Source of the DNA: Chryseobacterium sp. 18061
GTDB taxonomy: Bacteria; Pseudomonadota; Gammaproteobacteria; Enterobacterales; Enterobacteriaceae
Reading direction: 5' to 3'
Length of the DNA: 64,000 nt
Assembly: GCA_902706205.1 (NCBI GenBank)
Contig: CACSKA010000007.1
Location: 186,001-250,000 of the forward strand
The notes beneath the pieces were generated by a model. The model was given only the letters and a program-made list of their open reading frames with translations. It did no database searches and was not told the origin of the DNA. The position numbers and the translations under genes are program-made. This document shows positions 10,001 to 18,785 of this stretch, one piece after another (position 1 is the stretch's first letter; every line of letters starts with the position of its first letter).

Positions 10001-13000
10001 TCACCTTTCGTGGTTTCGATATTCCCTGAGGTGTTGATAACCTCAGCGTTCGCCGCGCCTGACGCATCCTTTTGCATCACCAGGTTATTACCCGCCAGGA
10101 TATCGCCGCGCAGATTCTGAATACTGTTGGCAAACAGCGACAGGTTATTTCCTGCGTAGAGCAACGCAGTGTTGACGAGAGAATCTGCCGCTGTCAGCAC
10201 CAGACTGCCTGCCGTACCGGTAAAGCCATCCAGTGTGATATTACCCAGGCTGGTCAGGCTGACATCGCCGCCCGCCTGAAGTGAACCGCTGGCGTTCATG
10301 GCAATCTGGCTGCCGGAGAGGGATGTGGTGCCGCTGCCAGCCGTGAGCTGGCCGTTATTACTGAGTTTGCCCTTCGCGTTCAGGGTGATGCCCTTGCCCT
10401 GTAAGGTCCCTGCGTTAGTGATATCGCCCTGGCTTGTCACCGACAGCTGTTTGTTCGACGCAATGACCCCCTGCGCGCTGAAGCTGTTCGCGAGTTTCAG
10501 CGTCAGGTTGCCCAGGGCCACCAGTTGGCCTGCACCACTCAACGCGGTGACGTCGGTCAGCATATCTCCGCCGCTGAACATCTTGCCACCGGCGTTGTTC
10601 AGCGTGTTGCCTTTCAGCGTCAGGCTCTGATTGCCGAGCAGGGTGCCGCTGTTGCTTATCGCCTGATAATTGACATCCAGCATCGCCGCCTGGAACGTAC
10701 CGCCGTTGGTCAGGCTGTTGCCGGTAAGCCGGGCCTGGTTCGCCGCAATCACCGTGCCGTGGCTTTCGAGTGTCGCCACGTCCAGCACCAGGTTTGTGGC
10801 CTGCAGCCAGCCTGCGCCGCTGTAGTCCGGCGTGGATAACGTCAGGTCGCCGCCGGAAAGAATTTTGCCGCCGTTGCGGGTTTGCGTGGTTGCGCTGAGG
10901 GTGGTTTTACCGTTGCCCTGAATCGTGCCGTCACTGGTCAGTACAGGCGCGGTGATAGTGAGCGCGTTCTGGCTGAGGATGATGCCGCCAGCCTGATTGG
11001 TCAGCGCATTCAGCAAGGTGAGCGTCAGGCCGCTGTCGCCCTGAATACGTCCGCTGTTGGTCAGTGAGCCGGCGTTAATCTGTGTGTCGCCGCCCTCAAG
11101 CTGACCGCCGTTACTGATGTCCCGGGCTTTCACCGCGAGCTTTCCGCCGGTCAGCAGTTTCCCCTGCTGTTGCAGGCTGCCGCTGAGCGTGACGCCGAGG
11201 CCGTTCACGCCGCTGATTTCACCGCTGTTGTCGAGGGAATCCCCCTGAATAGCCAGCGTTTTTGCGCTCACCAGCCCCTGGTTACCGAGCGCTTTACCTG
11301 CAATGCGAGCGTCGCCCAGCGCGGTAATTTTGCTGCCGGTGATGGCCTGCATATCGCCACTCAGCGTCAGGGCCAGTCCCAGCGCACTTTGAATCGCACC
11401 GCTGTTGGTCAGGCTGCTGCCGTCGAGCGTGATGTTTTCTCCCTGAAGGCGGCCGCTGTTGGTCACATCGGTGGCTTTTACGGAGAGGTCCCGCTGGCTA
11501 AGCAGGTCGCCGCTGTTGGTCAGCGCACCGGCACTGTTCAGCGTCAGGCCGCCCAGGCCGGTCAGCGTGCCCTGGTTTGCGATACTGTCCTGGGTGAGGC
11601 TCAGGGTGTTGCCCTGAAGCGTGCCGCTGCTGCTGAACGACTTACCGCTCAGTACCATATCCCCTGCGGCAAGCAGGCTGCCGTGGTTTGTCAGCGTCGG
11701 CGCACTGAACGTCATGCTCCCCTGGCTCATCAGCTCACCGTCGTTCAGCAGTGAGTTAGCAAGTACCGCATCCAGGCTGCCGGTGGCCAGCACGGAACCG
11801 CTGTTGTTCAGGTCCTTTGCTTTGAGACTCAGGTTCTGTCCCTGCGTGGTGCCGGCGGTGGTCAGTGTCGTACCGTCAACGGACAAGTCGCCTGCGGTCA
11901 GCCAGCGCCCGGCAGCCCCCTGTGAAAGACTTCCCCCGGCAAGCGTCAGGGCGCGGGCCCCCTGCAATAAGCCTTCACCCGTCAGCGTTCCCGCGTTAAC
12001 GTTCAGCGTGCTGCCGATGATTTTGCCCGGGTTAGTCAGCGCTGTGGCATTCAGCGACAGCCCGCTGTCACTGGTGATAAGACCGCTGTTGCTGATGTTC
12101 GTCCCGTTGAGCGCCATCGCGCCGGCGCTGTACAGCGTACCGCTCTGGCCGTTGCTGAGGGTGCCGCCGTTCAGGGTAAGCAGAGAATCACTTTGCAGCG
12201 CGCCGCTGTTGCTGAGTGAACCGAGCTCAAAAGAGAGCGCGCTGCCCAGCACCTGCCCGCTGTTGATGAGGTTGTGGCCGCGCACGGTGACAGCGGCATC
12301 GCTGGCTATCACGCCGTGGCTGGTGATATCCGGAATATCCAGCGTCAGCGCGGAGGCGCTGTACAGGGTACCGTCCTGCAGGTTGTTCAGGGTATCCGTG
12401 TCGAGTGCCAGCAGGCTGTCGCCCTGCAGCATGCCGCTGTTGGTCAGCGTCTGCGACTGCGTGCGCAGCGTCGATGCCACCACCGTGCCGCTGTTATTGA
12501 GCGCCGGGGCACTCAGCGTGACGGCGTCCGCGCTGCTGTTGCCGCTGTGGCTCAGCGTCCCGCTGGCGTTCACTGCCAGCGCGTTTCTGGCCGCCTGCGT
12601 CCCGGCAAGCGAAGCCTCACGGGCAGTGATGCTGAGGTTATTGCCGCTCTGTACCTGACTACCGGTGGCGGTGCTGAGCTGGTCAGCATTCAGCTGCATA
12701 TCCCCGCCCGCACTGAATTCTCCGCCCAGCGTCGCCGTGGAGGCCTGTACGGACAGGGCGTCACCGCTGTGAGTCAGGGAGGATTTGCCGGTGGTCAGGG
12801 TACCGGCGGTCAGCGTCATCCCTTTACCGCCAGAGAGCGTGCCGTTCTGCGTGACGTTTCCGGCCTTCAGCGTCAGCGCCTCATCCGTCACCAGCGAACC
12901 GCTGTTGGTGAGGCTGTGGCTGGCGGTAATGTCGGTTTTGCCCTTCGCGCCCGCGCTGCCCGTCTGCGTGAAATCCTGCGTCTGAACGTTCAGGATCGTG

Positions 13001-14358
13001 CCGCTCAGCAGCGAGCCGCCGTTATTGAGGGTTGTACTGTTCACCGCCAGCGCATTGCCCTGCACCAGACCGCTGTTGCTGAGCGCCTTGCTGTTCAGCT
13101 GAGCGCTACCGCCCGCCAGCAGCTTACCGCTCTGGGTCAGACTGGTGCTGTTTACCGTCAGATTTTGTCCGGCGGTTATCTGCCCCTGGTTGCTGAGCGT
13201 GTCGCGGGCGTTCGCTGTGATATGGCGGGCGGCGTTAATCTGGCTGGCCGCGTCCTGACTGATATTCTGGCCCGTGAGCGAGACATCCCGTCCGGCGGTC
13301 AGTTTTTCATTACCGTGTGCGAGTGTCCCGCTGGCCGTCAGAACCAGGTCGCCGTCGCTGTTCAGCGAGCCGTTATTCAGAGCGATATCGCTCTGGCTGT
13401 TCAGCGTGATGTTGCCGCTGGCTTTATGGTCACCCGTCAGGGCAATGCTCTGGCCCTTCGCCGCTAACGCGCCGCTGGCAAGGCTGTTATGAACCGTCAG
13501 TTTACCGTTAGCGTCCAGGGTGATATCGCCCTGCCGGGCGTTGAGGTCACCCAGGTTAACACCGACGCCTTTTTCCGTCGAAACCAGATGGATACGGTTG
13601 GCGTACATGCCGCCCAGCGCCCCGGTATCGACCGCCACGACGGGAGCGTCACCCTCACCGGCAATCGGCGTGGCCCTGCCACCGGCATCCACCCGGTTGG
13701 CCCCGGCGATAACCTTCAGGTCTTTTGCATGAATGGCGGCATTCACCTCCGTGGCGCGGGAGATAATGGCGAGCGCATCACTGTTGCTGGCGTCGATGCC
13801 CTGCCCTTCAATGGTGATGCTACCTTTTTTGACATCCAGCGCCTGCAGATTGCCGTTCGCATCAAAGACCGGCTTCCCGGTGGTCAGCGTCGCCTGCGGC
13901 GTGTTGATAAACCCACAGCCGCTACAGGTAATGCCGTACGGGTTGGCGACCATCACGTTTGCCGCTTTACCCGCCACCTCGGTGTAGCCCTGCAGCTGTG
14001 AGCGGTTGCCGCCGGTCACTTCGTTGATGATGCCCTTTGCTTCCTTCCCGGCCTGGAGATGCGCGTTACCGCTAATCAGCCCGCCGAGCTGCGTCTGGTT
14101 CAGCTTGCCGGTGGCGTTATTGAGGATCAGCCCCTCTTTACCCACGTTGTAGTCTTTAAACTGGTTATGCGAAATTCCCGCCGCATTGGGCGTATTGATG
14201 TTGACCACCGGCACGCCGTTTGCCGCCTTGTCCATTCCGGCGTTGCCCTGCGGCGTGATAACCGCGCCAGCCGCAGGCAGCAGCGGCTGTCCGGCAATCA
14301 GCGCGCTCACCAGATAGCTGAGCAGACGGTACGTAAAACGAACGGGAGGCTGATTCAT
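4099..14358 (-). CDS. cdiA: CdiA, contact-dependent inhibition exoprotein with C-terminal DNA/RNA endonuclease toxin
   Basis: A 3,419-residue two-partner-secretion exoprotein. It has a signal peptide ending near PLLPAAGAV. A TPS domain follows, with the hallmark NPYGITCSGCGFINTPQA at about residues 135 to 155. Then comes a long filamentous haemagglutinin repeat region (TLTNSG and LSAGN type repeats), a region of non-repeated DxD-rich sequence near 1,500 to 1,750, more repeats, and a pretoxin region ending at the AENN motif (residues 3119 to 3122). The last 297 residues are the variable toxin. They end in an Endonuclea_NS_2-like nuclease with GGHLIASIFNGP, ending in NLVP, then N-x-G-x-W and KKMENVW. 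It is delivered by CdiB to the cell surface, binds a neighbour and releases the toxin into it. The gene starts 12 bp after cdiB, with an AAGGA ribosome binding site. The frame is intact. Confidence 0.95.
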   Translation of the reverse strand: MNQPPVRFTYRLLSYLVSALIAGQPLLPAAGAVITPQGNAGMDKAANGVPVVNINTPNAAGISHNQFKDYNVGKEGLILNNATGKLNQTQLGGLISGNAHLQAGKEAKGIINEVTGGNRSQLQGYTEVAGKAANVMVANPYGITCSGCGFINTPQATLTTGKPVFDANGNLQALDVKKGSITIEGQGIDASNSDALAIISRATEVNAAIHAKDLKVIAGANRVDAGGRATPIAGEGDAPVVAVDTGALGGMYANRIHLVSTEKGVGVNLGDLNARQGDITLDANGKLTVHNSLASGALAAKGQSIALTGDHKASGNITLNSQSDIALNNGSLNSDGDLVLTASGTLAHGNEKLTAGRDVSLTGQNISQDAASQINAARHITANARDTLSNQGQITAGQNLTVNSTSLTQSGKLLAGGSAQLNSKALSNSGLVQGNALAVNSTTLNNGGSLLSGTILNVQTQDFTQTGSAGAKGKTDITASHSLTNSGSLVTDEALTLKAGNVTQNGTLSGGKGMTLTAGTLTTGKSSLTHSGDALSVQASTATLGGEFSAGGDMQLNADQLSTATGSQVQSGNNLSITAREASLAGTQAARNALAVNASGTLSHSGNSSADAVTLSAPALNNSGTVVASTLRTQSQTLTNSGMLQGDSLLALDTDTLNNLQDGTLYSASALTLDIPDITSHGVIASDAAVTVRGHNLINSGQVLGSALSFELGSLSNSGALQSDSLLTLNGGTLSNGQSGTLYSAGAMALNGTNISNSGLITSDSGLSLNATALTNPGKIIGSTLNVNAGTLTGEGLLQGARALTLAGGSLSQGAAGRWLTAGDLSVDGTTLTTAGTTQGQNLSLKAKDLNNSGSVLATGSLDAVLANSLLNDGELMSQGSMTFSAPTLTNHGSLLAAGDMVLSGKSFSSSGTLQGNTLSLTQDSIANQGTLTGLGGLTLNSAGALTNSGDLLSQRDLSVKATDVTNSGRLQGENITLDGSSLTNSGAIQSALGLALTLSGDMQAITGSKITALGDARIAGKALGNQGLVSAKTLAIQGDSLDNSGEISGVNGLGVTLSGSLQQQGKLLTGGKLAVKARDISNGGQLEGGDTQINAGSLTNSGRIQGDSGLTLTLLNALTNQAGGIILSQNALTITAPVLTSDGTIQGNGKTTLSATTQTRNGGKILSGGDLTLSTPDYSGAGWLQATNLVLDVATLESHGTVIAANQARLTGNSLTNGGTFQAAMLDVNYQAISNSGTLLGNQSLTLKGNTLNNAGGKMFSGGDMLTDVTALSGAGQLVALGNLTLKLANSFSAQGVIASNKQLSVTSQGDITNAGTLQGKGITLNAKGKLSNNGQLTAGSGTTSLSGSQIAMNASGSLQAGGDVSLTSLGNITLDGFTGTAGSLVLTAADSLVNTALLYAGNNLSLFANSIQNLRGDILAGNNLVMQKDASGAANAEVINTSGNIETTKGDITIKTGHLLNQRDGLVVTTTRTSGAQAIPGIGDANILVDIDKLADGSYGMNSKLISWDEGPCGTHSACNHKHKNQFYYAMFADTAEQKFINSQTRTDVTSKGGASRIASGNNLTIDAGTLDNLASNILANGDVSLTGNALNNQSWQSGTTTDWYLYQYDPTGIGYAVEPGKPYPTDGNNYNDVMPEDSTIAFTLTGHDSSTEQGEMYRAVIQAGGNVNANFTSDISNTSTTTSADKIINTIIAPELNTPSAQTISGGASQQALDGAGTLAITTPDWKDTSGDASQTISGGGSLAPDGIDGNYPLPSGNNGYFVPSTDPDSPYLITVNPKLDGLGQLDPSLFGDLYKLLGMDPGSAPKETNGQYTDINQFLGSSYMLDRLHLDPDNDYRFLGDAAFDTRYVSNYVLNQTGTRYINGLGSDLDQMRYLMDSAADAQQGLGLKFGVALTADQVAALDHSILWWETSTINGQTVMVPKVYLSPKDVSVRSGSVISGNNVQLAGGNITSDGSSLLAQNGLTIDSSNSISNLNAGLISAGGGLNLSALGDINNIGSAISGKTVQLESTDGSINNITRTAQWNAGGDSRRGSVQLSGTDVGQTASITATGGLSMGAANDINITGAKVAAGGDLAIGAGNNINIAANQINDSSSRSGFRRQKDSSASSTSNQGSTVTAGGNAIMQAGNDLTVTASDIAAGNTAQLVAGNDLSLNAADNHENQRKGSTENHHSSADGTTVTAGDNVTLVAGRDITSQAAGIAAENNVGIQAGRDVKLQAEATTDGSSTHEKKKTVIDESVRQQGTEISSGGNTVIIAGRDVNSEAARVTASGDIGVAAGRDVNLTTATESDYHYKEQTKTKKGFLSSKTTHTIEEDSATREAGTLLSGDNVQVQAGNNLLVKGSSVVADDAVNLSAGNNVDIVAATNTDSSWRFKEVKKSGLMGTGGIGITVGSSKTTHDLREAGTTQSQSFSTVGSTGGSVVISAGNQAHIGGADLIAGKDLAVIGDSVLIDPGHDKRTRDETFEQKKSGLTLALSGTVGSAINNAVTSAQDTNEESDGRLKALQATKTALSGVQAGQAAAVASATGDPNAMGVSLSLTTQKSKSQQHAQSDAVSGSTLNAGNNLSVIATGKNKGEHSGDIVIAGSQLKAGGDTLLSADKDVILSGAANTQQTSGKNSSSGGGIGVSIGAGGGSAGISIFANVNAAKGKDKGNGTDWTETTIDSGNTVTINSGRDTVLDGALVNGNKIIADVGHDLLMSSQQDNNDYDSKQTSVAAGGSFTFGSMTGSGYISANQDKMKSRFDSVAEQTGLYAGNGGFDITVGNHTQLDGAVIASTATADKNSLDTGTLGFSDMHNEADFKTEHSGISLSGGGSFGDNFQGNMPGGIIAVAGNSGHAEGTTQAAVADGTITVRDKDGQQQDIANLSRDTEHANDSISPIFDKEKEQNRLKEIGLISDIGGQAADIARTQGELSAIKDAQEKMKSASPEDRANAKAQWEKANPGKTPTSDDINGQVYQNYYDKAFADSGMGTGGAVQRGIQAATAALQGLAGGNIGGALAGASAPELANIIGHHAGIDDNDEAKAVAHAILGGVTAALQGNSAAAGAAGGATGELIAGAIAKVLYPDVKDLSTLSEDQKQTLSTLASISSGMAGGIAAGDISGAAAGASAGKNAAENNLVGGNEDSQTKFVREHGKDVASCSTNPGGAECQRGEAVNKAIAAALVGGATGGTAIALAPEAIAAAQAAASTCGSNPILCANEVSIWVAEMAAGDALPAGLTVATVGKMSASELSEMKALMAVEKQTGQKVSAESLDAVMLNSGGKGSWTKELNNPEPNKVYHVDGDKIYKTDNLSRPSQVEATLSPNMKDRNGYQQCKAGKCGIEGDEGGHLIASIFNGPGEKLNLVPMDGNLNKGAWKKMENVWSKALSEGREVKVNIQPSYVGDSARPDKFKVVYSIDGGRPIEKVFNNAPGGK
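4993..5004 (-). other. AENN toxin-boundary motif (variant of VENN)
   Basis: The minus strand codes Ala-Glu-Asn-Asn here, at CdiA residues 3119 to 3122. In enteric CdiA proteins the VENN motif separates the conserved body from the interchangeable toxin. Here the first residue is Ala. The base composition becomes AT-richer downstream, supporting this as the exchange boundary. Confidence 0.75.
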
Positions 14359-14370
14359 CTTCTTTTATCC

Positions 14371-16032
14371 TTAAAACGCGACGGCAACGCGGTAATAAAC
14401 ACTGACGTGATCCGGGCCAAGCCAGTCCGGGTAAACAAGGGGAAGCCCGACGGTGAAGGAGGTCGCCACCCAACGGTTAGCGGTACTCAGTCCGGCAGCG
14501 GTGCCCCAGAGCGTGCCCCCGGCATACGGATCGAGCCGGTCGGAATGCAGCCAGCCGCCGTCGAGCGCGGCCAGCGTGCTTACCTGACCGATAACCGGCA
14601 GCGTAAACAGGGTGTAGTTGAGCTCGTTACGCCAGTAGGCACCGTTATCACCGGAGATGCTCTGCTCTTTAAAACCCCGCACCGAACTTTCGCCCCCAAT
14701 GGTCATCCGTTCACTGCCGTACAGGCGGTCCGGGGTCCACTGCCCATAGGCGCTGGCCAGCCACCACAGGTTTTCCGCCACCGGGCGCTGAAAACTGGCG
14801 TTAAGGCTCCATTTGCGAAACTCAGCTTTTGGCAGGTCACCGTTTTTGTTGCCGTCCTCCTCGGCCCCCAGCCACGGCATGCCCCGGCTGAAGGTCGGGT
14901 TGAACGTGGCGACCCCGCCTAACATTTTTTGCGTATTGTTCAGGCCAAACAGCAGGCTGGTGAGCTTACGGCTGCTGCTGCGCAGCAAGACGTCGTCCAG
15001 GTAATTACGATTGATACGGTGGCTCAGGCCAACGGAGACGCCGGTTTTAATATCGCCGTTGCGGAACAGCACATGGGAGAGGTTAACGCGGTGGGTTTCG
15101 GTATCACCGTTCGAGCGCCACTGATAGCCGTTGTTATCAATGGTGCTGAGGTAGTTGTTCCAGCTGTAGCTGTAGTCAAGCAGGCTGTATCCGTAAGGAA
15201 CGCTGACCCCGGCGGCAAAATTCTGCGCATCTTTTGAGTTTGAGAAGGCGCTGCTGCGCCCGCCGCTGACAAACCAGCTGTCCGCCAGGCCCAGCAGGTT
15301 ATTCCCCGTCAGGCCCGCATTAATTTGTTCAGCACCGGTGTTCTTCAGACCGCTGTTATCGAAGCTGACCGAGGCGCTCAGGGGAAATTCCGGGTTAGCG
15401 GTGAGATGAACAATTGACCAGCCCTGTTGAGTACCGGGCAGGATTTCAATTTGTACCGGCGTGGTGCGGGCACGGTTAATCTGCTCCATCCCCTGCTCAA
15501 CGTCACGCAAATTAAGAACGCGCCCTTCCAGACCGGGAAACGTCATTTTCAGTTCGCGCTCGGGCGCATCATCCATCTTAATTTTTTCGAGCCTGCCCTC
15601 GAGCACGGCGAGGTGTAATTCACCTGAACGTAAATCCTGCTCCGTCAGAAAGGCGCGGCTGGTGATATAGCCCCGGCTGATATACCAGTCGGACACGGTA
15701 GCAGTGAGCTGATTAATTCTGCCCATATCCAGGCACCGGCCCTGCCAGGGAGTGAGCAGCGTATGCTGCTGACGTTCATTCATCAGCGTTGCACCGTCAA
15801 GGACGATACGGTTAATGGTAAAGCAGGGGCCTTTTACCGGCTCTGGTATTGCCGACGCTGTTGAGTCTGGAATGGGAATAGCCTGCCCCAGCGATTCACG
15901 CTGCTGCTGATTCTGGCGTAATAACTGCTGTTGCTGCTGGTCGATGCTGTCGCGATCGGCAGGCGACAAAAGGGCTGCTGACGCTGTATTACTGAAAGCC
16001 AGCGTCAGCAGCAGGGAGTGCAAGGGCTTCAT
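14371..16032 (-). CDS. cdiB: CdiB, two-partner secretion outer-membrane transporter
   Basis: A 553-residue Omp85/TpsB-family protein that exports CdiA. It has a signal peptide (ending ASA), a Q-rich N-terminal helix (QQQQQLLRQNQQQRESLG), and POTRA domains at about residues 70 to 220 (CFTINRIVLDGAT, WYISRGYITSRAFL, GELHLAVLEGRLEKI). A 16-strand barrel follows. The VRGF motif of the plug loop is present (ESSVRGFKEQ) and the chain ends in Phe, as needed for barrel assembly. The start at 16032 has AGGA at the right distance. Order cdiB-cdiA-cdiI is the E. coli type. Its promoter should lie in the AT-rich 430 bp upstream. Confidence 0.95.
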   Translation of the reverse strand: MKPLHSLLLTLAFSNTASAALLSPADRDSIDQQQQQLLRQNQQQRESLGQAIPIPDSTASAIPEPVKGPCFTINRIVLDGATLMNERQQHTLLTPWQGRCLDMGRINQLTATVSDWYISRGYITSRAFLTEQDLRSGELHLAVLEGRLEKIKMDDAPERELKMTFPGLEGRVLNLRDVEQGMEQINRARTTPVQIEILPGTQQGWSIVHLTANPEFPLSASVSFDNSGLKNTGAEQINAGLTGNNLLGLADSWFVSGGRSSAFSNSKDAQNFAAGVSVPYGYSLLDYSYSWNNYLSTIDNNGYQWRSNGDTETHRVNLSHVLFRNGDIKTGVSVGLSHRINRNYLDDVLLRSSSRKLTSLLFGLNNTQKMLGGVATFNPTFSRGMPWLGAEEDGNKNGDLPKAEFRKWSLNASFQRPVAENLWWLASAYGQWTPDRLYGSERMTIGGESSVRGFKEQSISGDNGAYWRNELNYTLFTLPVIGQVSTLAALDGGWLHSDRLDPYAGGTLWGTAAGLSTANRWVATSFTVGLPLVYPDWLGPDHVSVYYRVAVAF

Positions 16033-16460
16033 CCACTATCCTGTGCTTTATTGTTATTATGCTGTGTGTTTTTTTTTCAATTCAAACACATCCTGTTTCA
16101 GTTGTGAACGTTAATAAAACACTTATCAGTTTTTGCTGCTGTCAGTAGCAATATCAACTCTGGCAACTCTTTGATAAATTGAAAAATTAACAACAGTTAA
16201 AGTTCATTGAAATGATTGTTTATGATTTTCGAATTTCAGGAATGATAATTAACTATTAATTTCAATATACTTTAGGTGCGTGATAATTCAGTATCACTTA
16301 ATTAAAATTGAGTAGCACTCTATTATAAGCAATGCGTCTCCACTGTTTATGTACGGCCACGGTGCAGACTGGCATTGTTCGTATGTCGTGGATTTAAGTG
16401 AGTGTCTCCTGGCTGATATGGCTAAAGCTACGTTGAAGCCTACCCGGAAGTGACCGTCAG
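16033..16460. other. AT-rich intergenic region upstream of cdiB
   Basis: About 430 bp, strongly AT-rich compared with the cdi genes, with no gene. It should hold the cdiBAI promoter. Such AT-rich leaders are typical H-NS targets. I saw no single operator that I can name. Confidence 0.5.
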
Positions 16461-17090
16461 TTAATCTGCCAGTTTATAAACAGGGACTCTTCTGGTCGTT
16501 CCCGTCAGGTTATCAGACACGTCGATCCTGTCGGTCGCGATCTTCATACCCGAGCCTCTCAGCGTTGCAATATCAGCAGCGATCCGCTGCATACCAAACC
16601 AGAACATCCCATCCAGCGCGGTGACCTGTAAACCAGATTTCAGTGCGAGCCGTAGTCGTTCCCGTGGCGCTTTAACCTGTTTTGCTATCTCCTGATAGGC
16701 TGCTGTCGTCACACCCTCCAATGTTACCCGGCGGATCCGGTTGCTGAAACGATAGCGAAATTCGTCCGGAATGGTGCTGAGGTCGGTTTTAACGGTATAG
16801 ACGCAACCATACCGGTTATGACCAATAGTGACCGGCTTTCGGCTCAACGGGAGTTCTTTGCGCACTTGATCGATTAATTGTGGTGCACGGATAAGCTGTA
16901 ACCGAAAGGGTAATTCAAAACTGGTTACGTAATCGACATTCAGCAGCGCGATACACAGGCGTTCCTCACTTCCGGCTTTCAGGTGATGACATTCATCCAT
17001 CACCTCAGCCCATTGTTGAGTTAACCGTTGGGTCTCTCCTGTTTCAATGAACTGATATTTTTCCATGTGGTAGTCGGCACGAGCATTCAT
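16461..17090 (-). CDS. Uncharacterised protein with a winged-helix-like C-terminus
   Basis: A 209-residue protein, not recognised as a named family. The start at 17090 has a GGGAGAG ribosome binding site. The C-terminal third (FGMQRIAADIATLRGSGM followed by KIATDRIDVSDNLTGTTRR and VPVYKLAD) looks like a wing of a winged-helix DNA-binding domain that senses or binds DNA. The N-terminal half is charged and helical with no membrane segment. It is the last of three closely spaced leftward genes (DUF2913, 72-residue protein, this one) just upstream of cdiB and could regulate either set. That role is inference. Confidence 0.65.
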   Translation of the reverse strand: MNARADYHMEKYQFIETGETQRLTQQWAEVMDECHHLKAGSEERLCIALLNVDYVTSFELPFRLQLIRAPQLIDQVRKELPLSRKPVTIGHNRYGCVYTVKTDLSTIPDEFRYRFSNRIRRVTLEGVTTAAYQEIAKQVKAPRERLRLALKSGLQVTALDGMFWFGMQRIAADIATLRGSGMKIATDRIDVSDNLTGTTRRVPVYKLAD

Positions 17091-17169
17091 GGCACTCTCC
17101 CGGTCAGCAAATCTGTCTTCATCAGTGAACCTGTTCGACTGGGCCAGATGTTGTCATTTATGCTATTTG

Positions 17170-17388
17170 CTATTGATATGCTGATACAAGCGCTTTAATT
17201 TTCATGGCCTTTTCGAGGTGATCTAATTTCATCTCCATGATCCACCAGTGTGCAACCTCCAAAAGAAGCTCAGGATCGTCGTTTTTATTAGCGAAAAAGG
17301 CATAAAACGACAGCCCGACATCCGCCCCCTTAGCTGCAATTTTGTTTTCGCATGTTTCAAGAATTTTGGTCCTGATGCTGGCCCTCAT
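17170..17388 (-). CDS. Small uncharacterised protein (72 residues)
   Basis: A 72-residue protein with a good ribosome binding site (AGAGGAATA) before the ATG at 17388. It is rich in helix-forming residues (ELLLEVAHWWIMEMKLDHLEKAMKI) with no cysteine pairs or membrane span. I do not recognise the family. It lies 17 bp downstream of the DUF2913 gene and 79 bp upstream of the winged-helix-like gene, so the three probably share a transcript. The spacing and ribosome binding site make it a real gene rather than a shadow. Confidence 0.6.
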   Translation of the reverse strand: MRASIRTKILETCENKIAAKGADVGLSFYAFFANKNDDPELLLEVAHWWIMEMKLDHLEKAMKIKALVSAYQ

Positions 17389-17405
17389 TATTCCTCTTTT
17401 ACGGG

Positions 17406-18065
17406 CTAGCCCGCAGGTTGCAGGGTAATAATATTCAAACCGGCCCGGAGCTGTTGGGCGATAACCTGGAACCCATATGTGTTGAATACATCGACAACAT
17501 CGCCCGAATTACCGATAACCAGCATTTCAGCGGGAGTCAGCAGTCTCCCCTGCTCTGAAAAATGGTGATGAAGGTCTGACTTTTTTACCAACAGCGCGGA
17601 TATATCATTGTATTCCGCTGCCAGTGCATCACTGTTCCATTCGTCATCTTCCAGCACCGCATTGACCCACCCCAGCGTTTTGAGTTTTTCAATGGCATAC
17701 GTCAGACGATGCAATGCCGACTGTTGAGTCGCTGGTTGAGAACAGGTGTCAAATAAATCACCAAACCGCGCATGCAGTCCTGCTCCGGGACCTTTCTTGC
17801 GGCCCAAAGCCAGCAGCGTATCGATATCCCCGGCAACTGATTTAGGAAACCGGTGTTGTTTCTGTGCAACAGCCAGCCAGCGCAACAAAAAGGTATGTGT
17901 GCTCAGGGGGGATAATGCCAGTCCATCCTGCCAGGCAAAATGCAGCGCCATCAGCGCACACCAGGCAAAATGAGCCAGATCAGCAACAGTTTGTTCTGCC
18001 GAGGGGTGTTGTGTCGTCTTCGTCTTTTTCATAGGGGCAAAAGTATAACCGAAGGAATCTTGCAT
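17406..18065 (-). CDS. DUF2913 family protein
   Basis: A 219-residue protein of the DUF2913 family. The diagnostic stretches are LSPLSTHTFLLRWLAVAQKQ, RFPKSVAGDIDTLLALGRKK and LKTLGWVNAVLEDDEW. The family is common on enteric islands and plasmids. Its function is unknown. No membrane segment or known catalytic motif is present. An alternative start at codon 12 (MKKTKTTQ, 18032) may be the real one, because the upstream ATG lacks a Shine-Dalgarno sequence. First gene of the three-gene leftward set upstream of cdiB. Confidence 0.8.
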   Translation of the reverse strand: MQDSFGYTFAPMKKTKTTQHPSAEQTVADLAHFAWCALMALHFAWQDGLALSPLSTHTFLLRWLAVAQKQHRFPKSVAGDIDTLLALGRKKGPGAGLHARFGDLFDTCSQPATQQSALHRLTYAIEKLKTLGWVNAVLEDDEWNSDALAAEYNDISALLVKKSDLHHHFSEQGRLLTPAEMLVIGNSGDVVDVFNTYGFQVIAQQLRAGLNIITLQPAG

Positions 18066-18785
18066 CAGAACCCGTGCAGCCCTGTCAAACGTAATTTATC
18101 ACTGGCTTAAGTAAAGGATTGACAACATTTTCCAGGGACAAATGCGCTGTTGGTCAGGAAATCACAACTGCAGGCTCAGTTTTCTCAGGAAGGAAAACTG
18201 GTTGGGAACGTGTTATTCATGATGGTCGGGGATCACACAACTGCTGAAGCCGTATTTCGACAGCATGAACTGTCGGTAACACGGATAAAAATAGGCTCTG
18301 ACTGGTGTCAGGCAAAACTGGCTACGTGAAGCTACCAAAAGACTGATGCATTGCGAAATAGCTTCGCAAAGTGCAACGCCCCGACTCAACAAAATATCCC
18401 CTGAGCCTGGCTCTGACTGCCACGCTCATATATTCCTTCATTTATACCCCGCGGAGCTATCAGCCAAAGCGATCACGCATCAGGATATGTATAATCGGTG
18501 ATGAAGTCTGCTTACCGCAAATAGCTGCTCCAGCCGTGAGCCTGGAGCACACGCTCATCCGAATCAACACCCTGCACTCTGCTTGCTCAAAACATGCATG
18601 TTCCTGCATTACATATGAAATGTATTTTGCGAAACCCTGATGCCTGCTTTAGCTAAAGCAGGCCTTCACATCAGTGGCCATACTATCTTTTCAACAATGT
18701 TTCAATGGCTTCTACAGCATGCTCGATATGACTTTCACCATTGGCTACGATGTACGATTCTTTGATTTTTATGATGTAACCTGCG
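18066..18785. other. Intergenic region without a supported gene
   Basis: About 720 bp between the DUF2913 gene and the next leftward gene. ORFs exist on the plus strand (the longest at 18371 to 18640), but they have no family signature and no ribosome binding site. The sequence near 18640 to 18670 contains a short hairpin (CTGCTTTAGCTAAAGCAGG). The region looks like decayed island DNA. Confidence 0.5.

Noticed and set aside
4945..14001. Long ORFs on the plus strand opposite cdiA
   Set aside because: They are antisense shadows of the GC-rich repeats in cdiA, without ribosome binding sites or family matches.
18371..18640. An 89-codon plus-strand ORF
   Set aside because: No ribosome binding site, no family resemblance, and uneven codon use; treated as chance.
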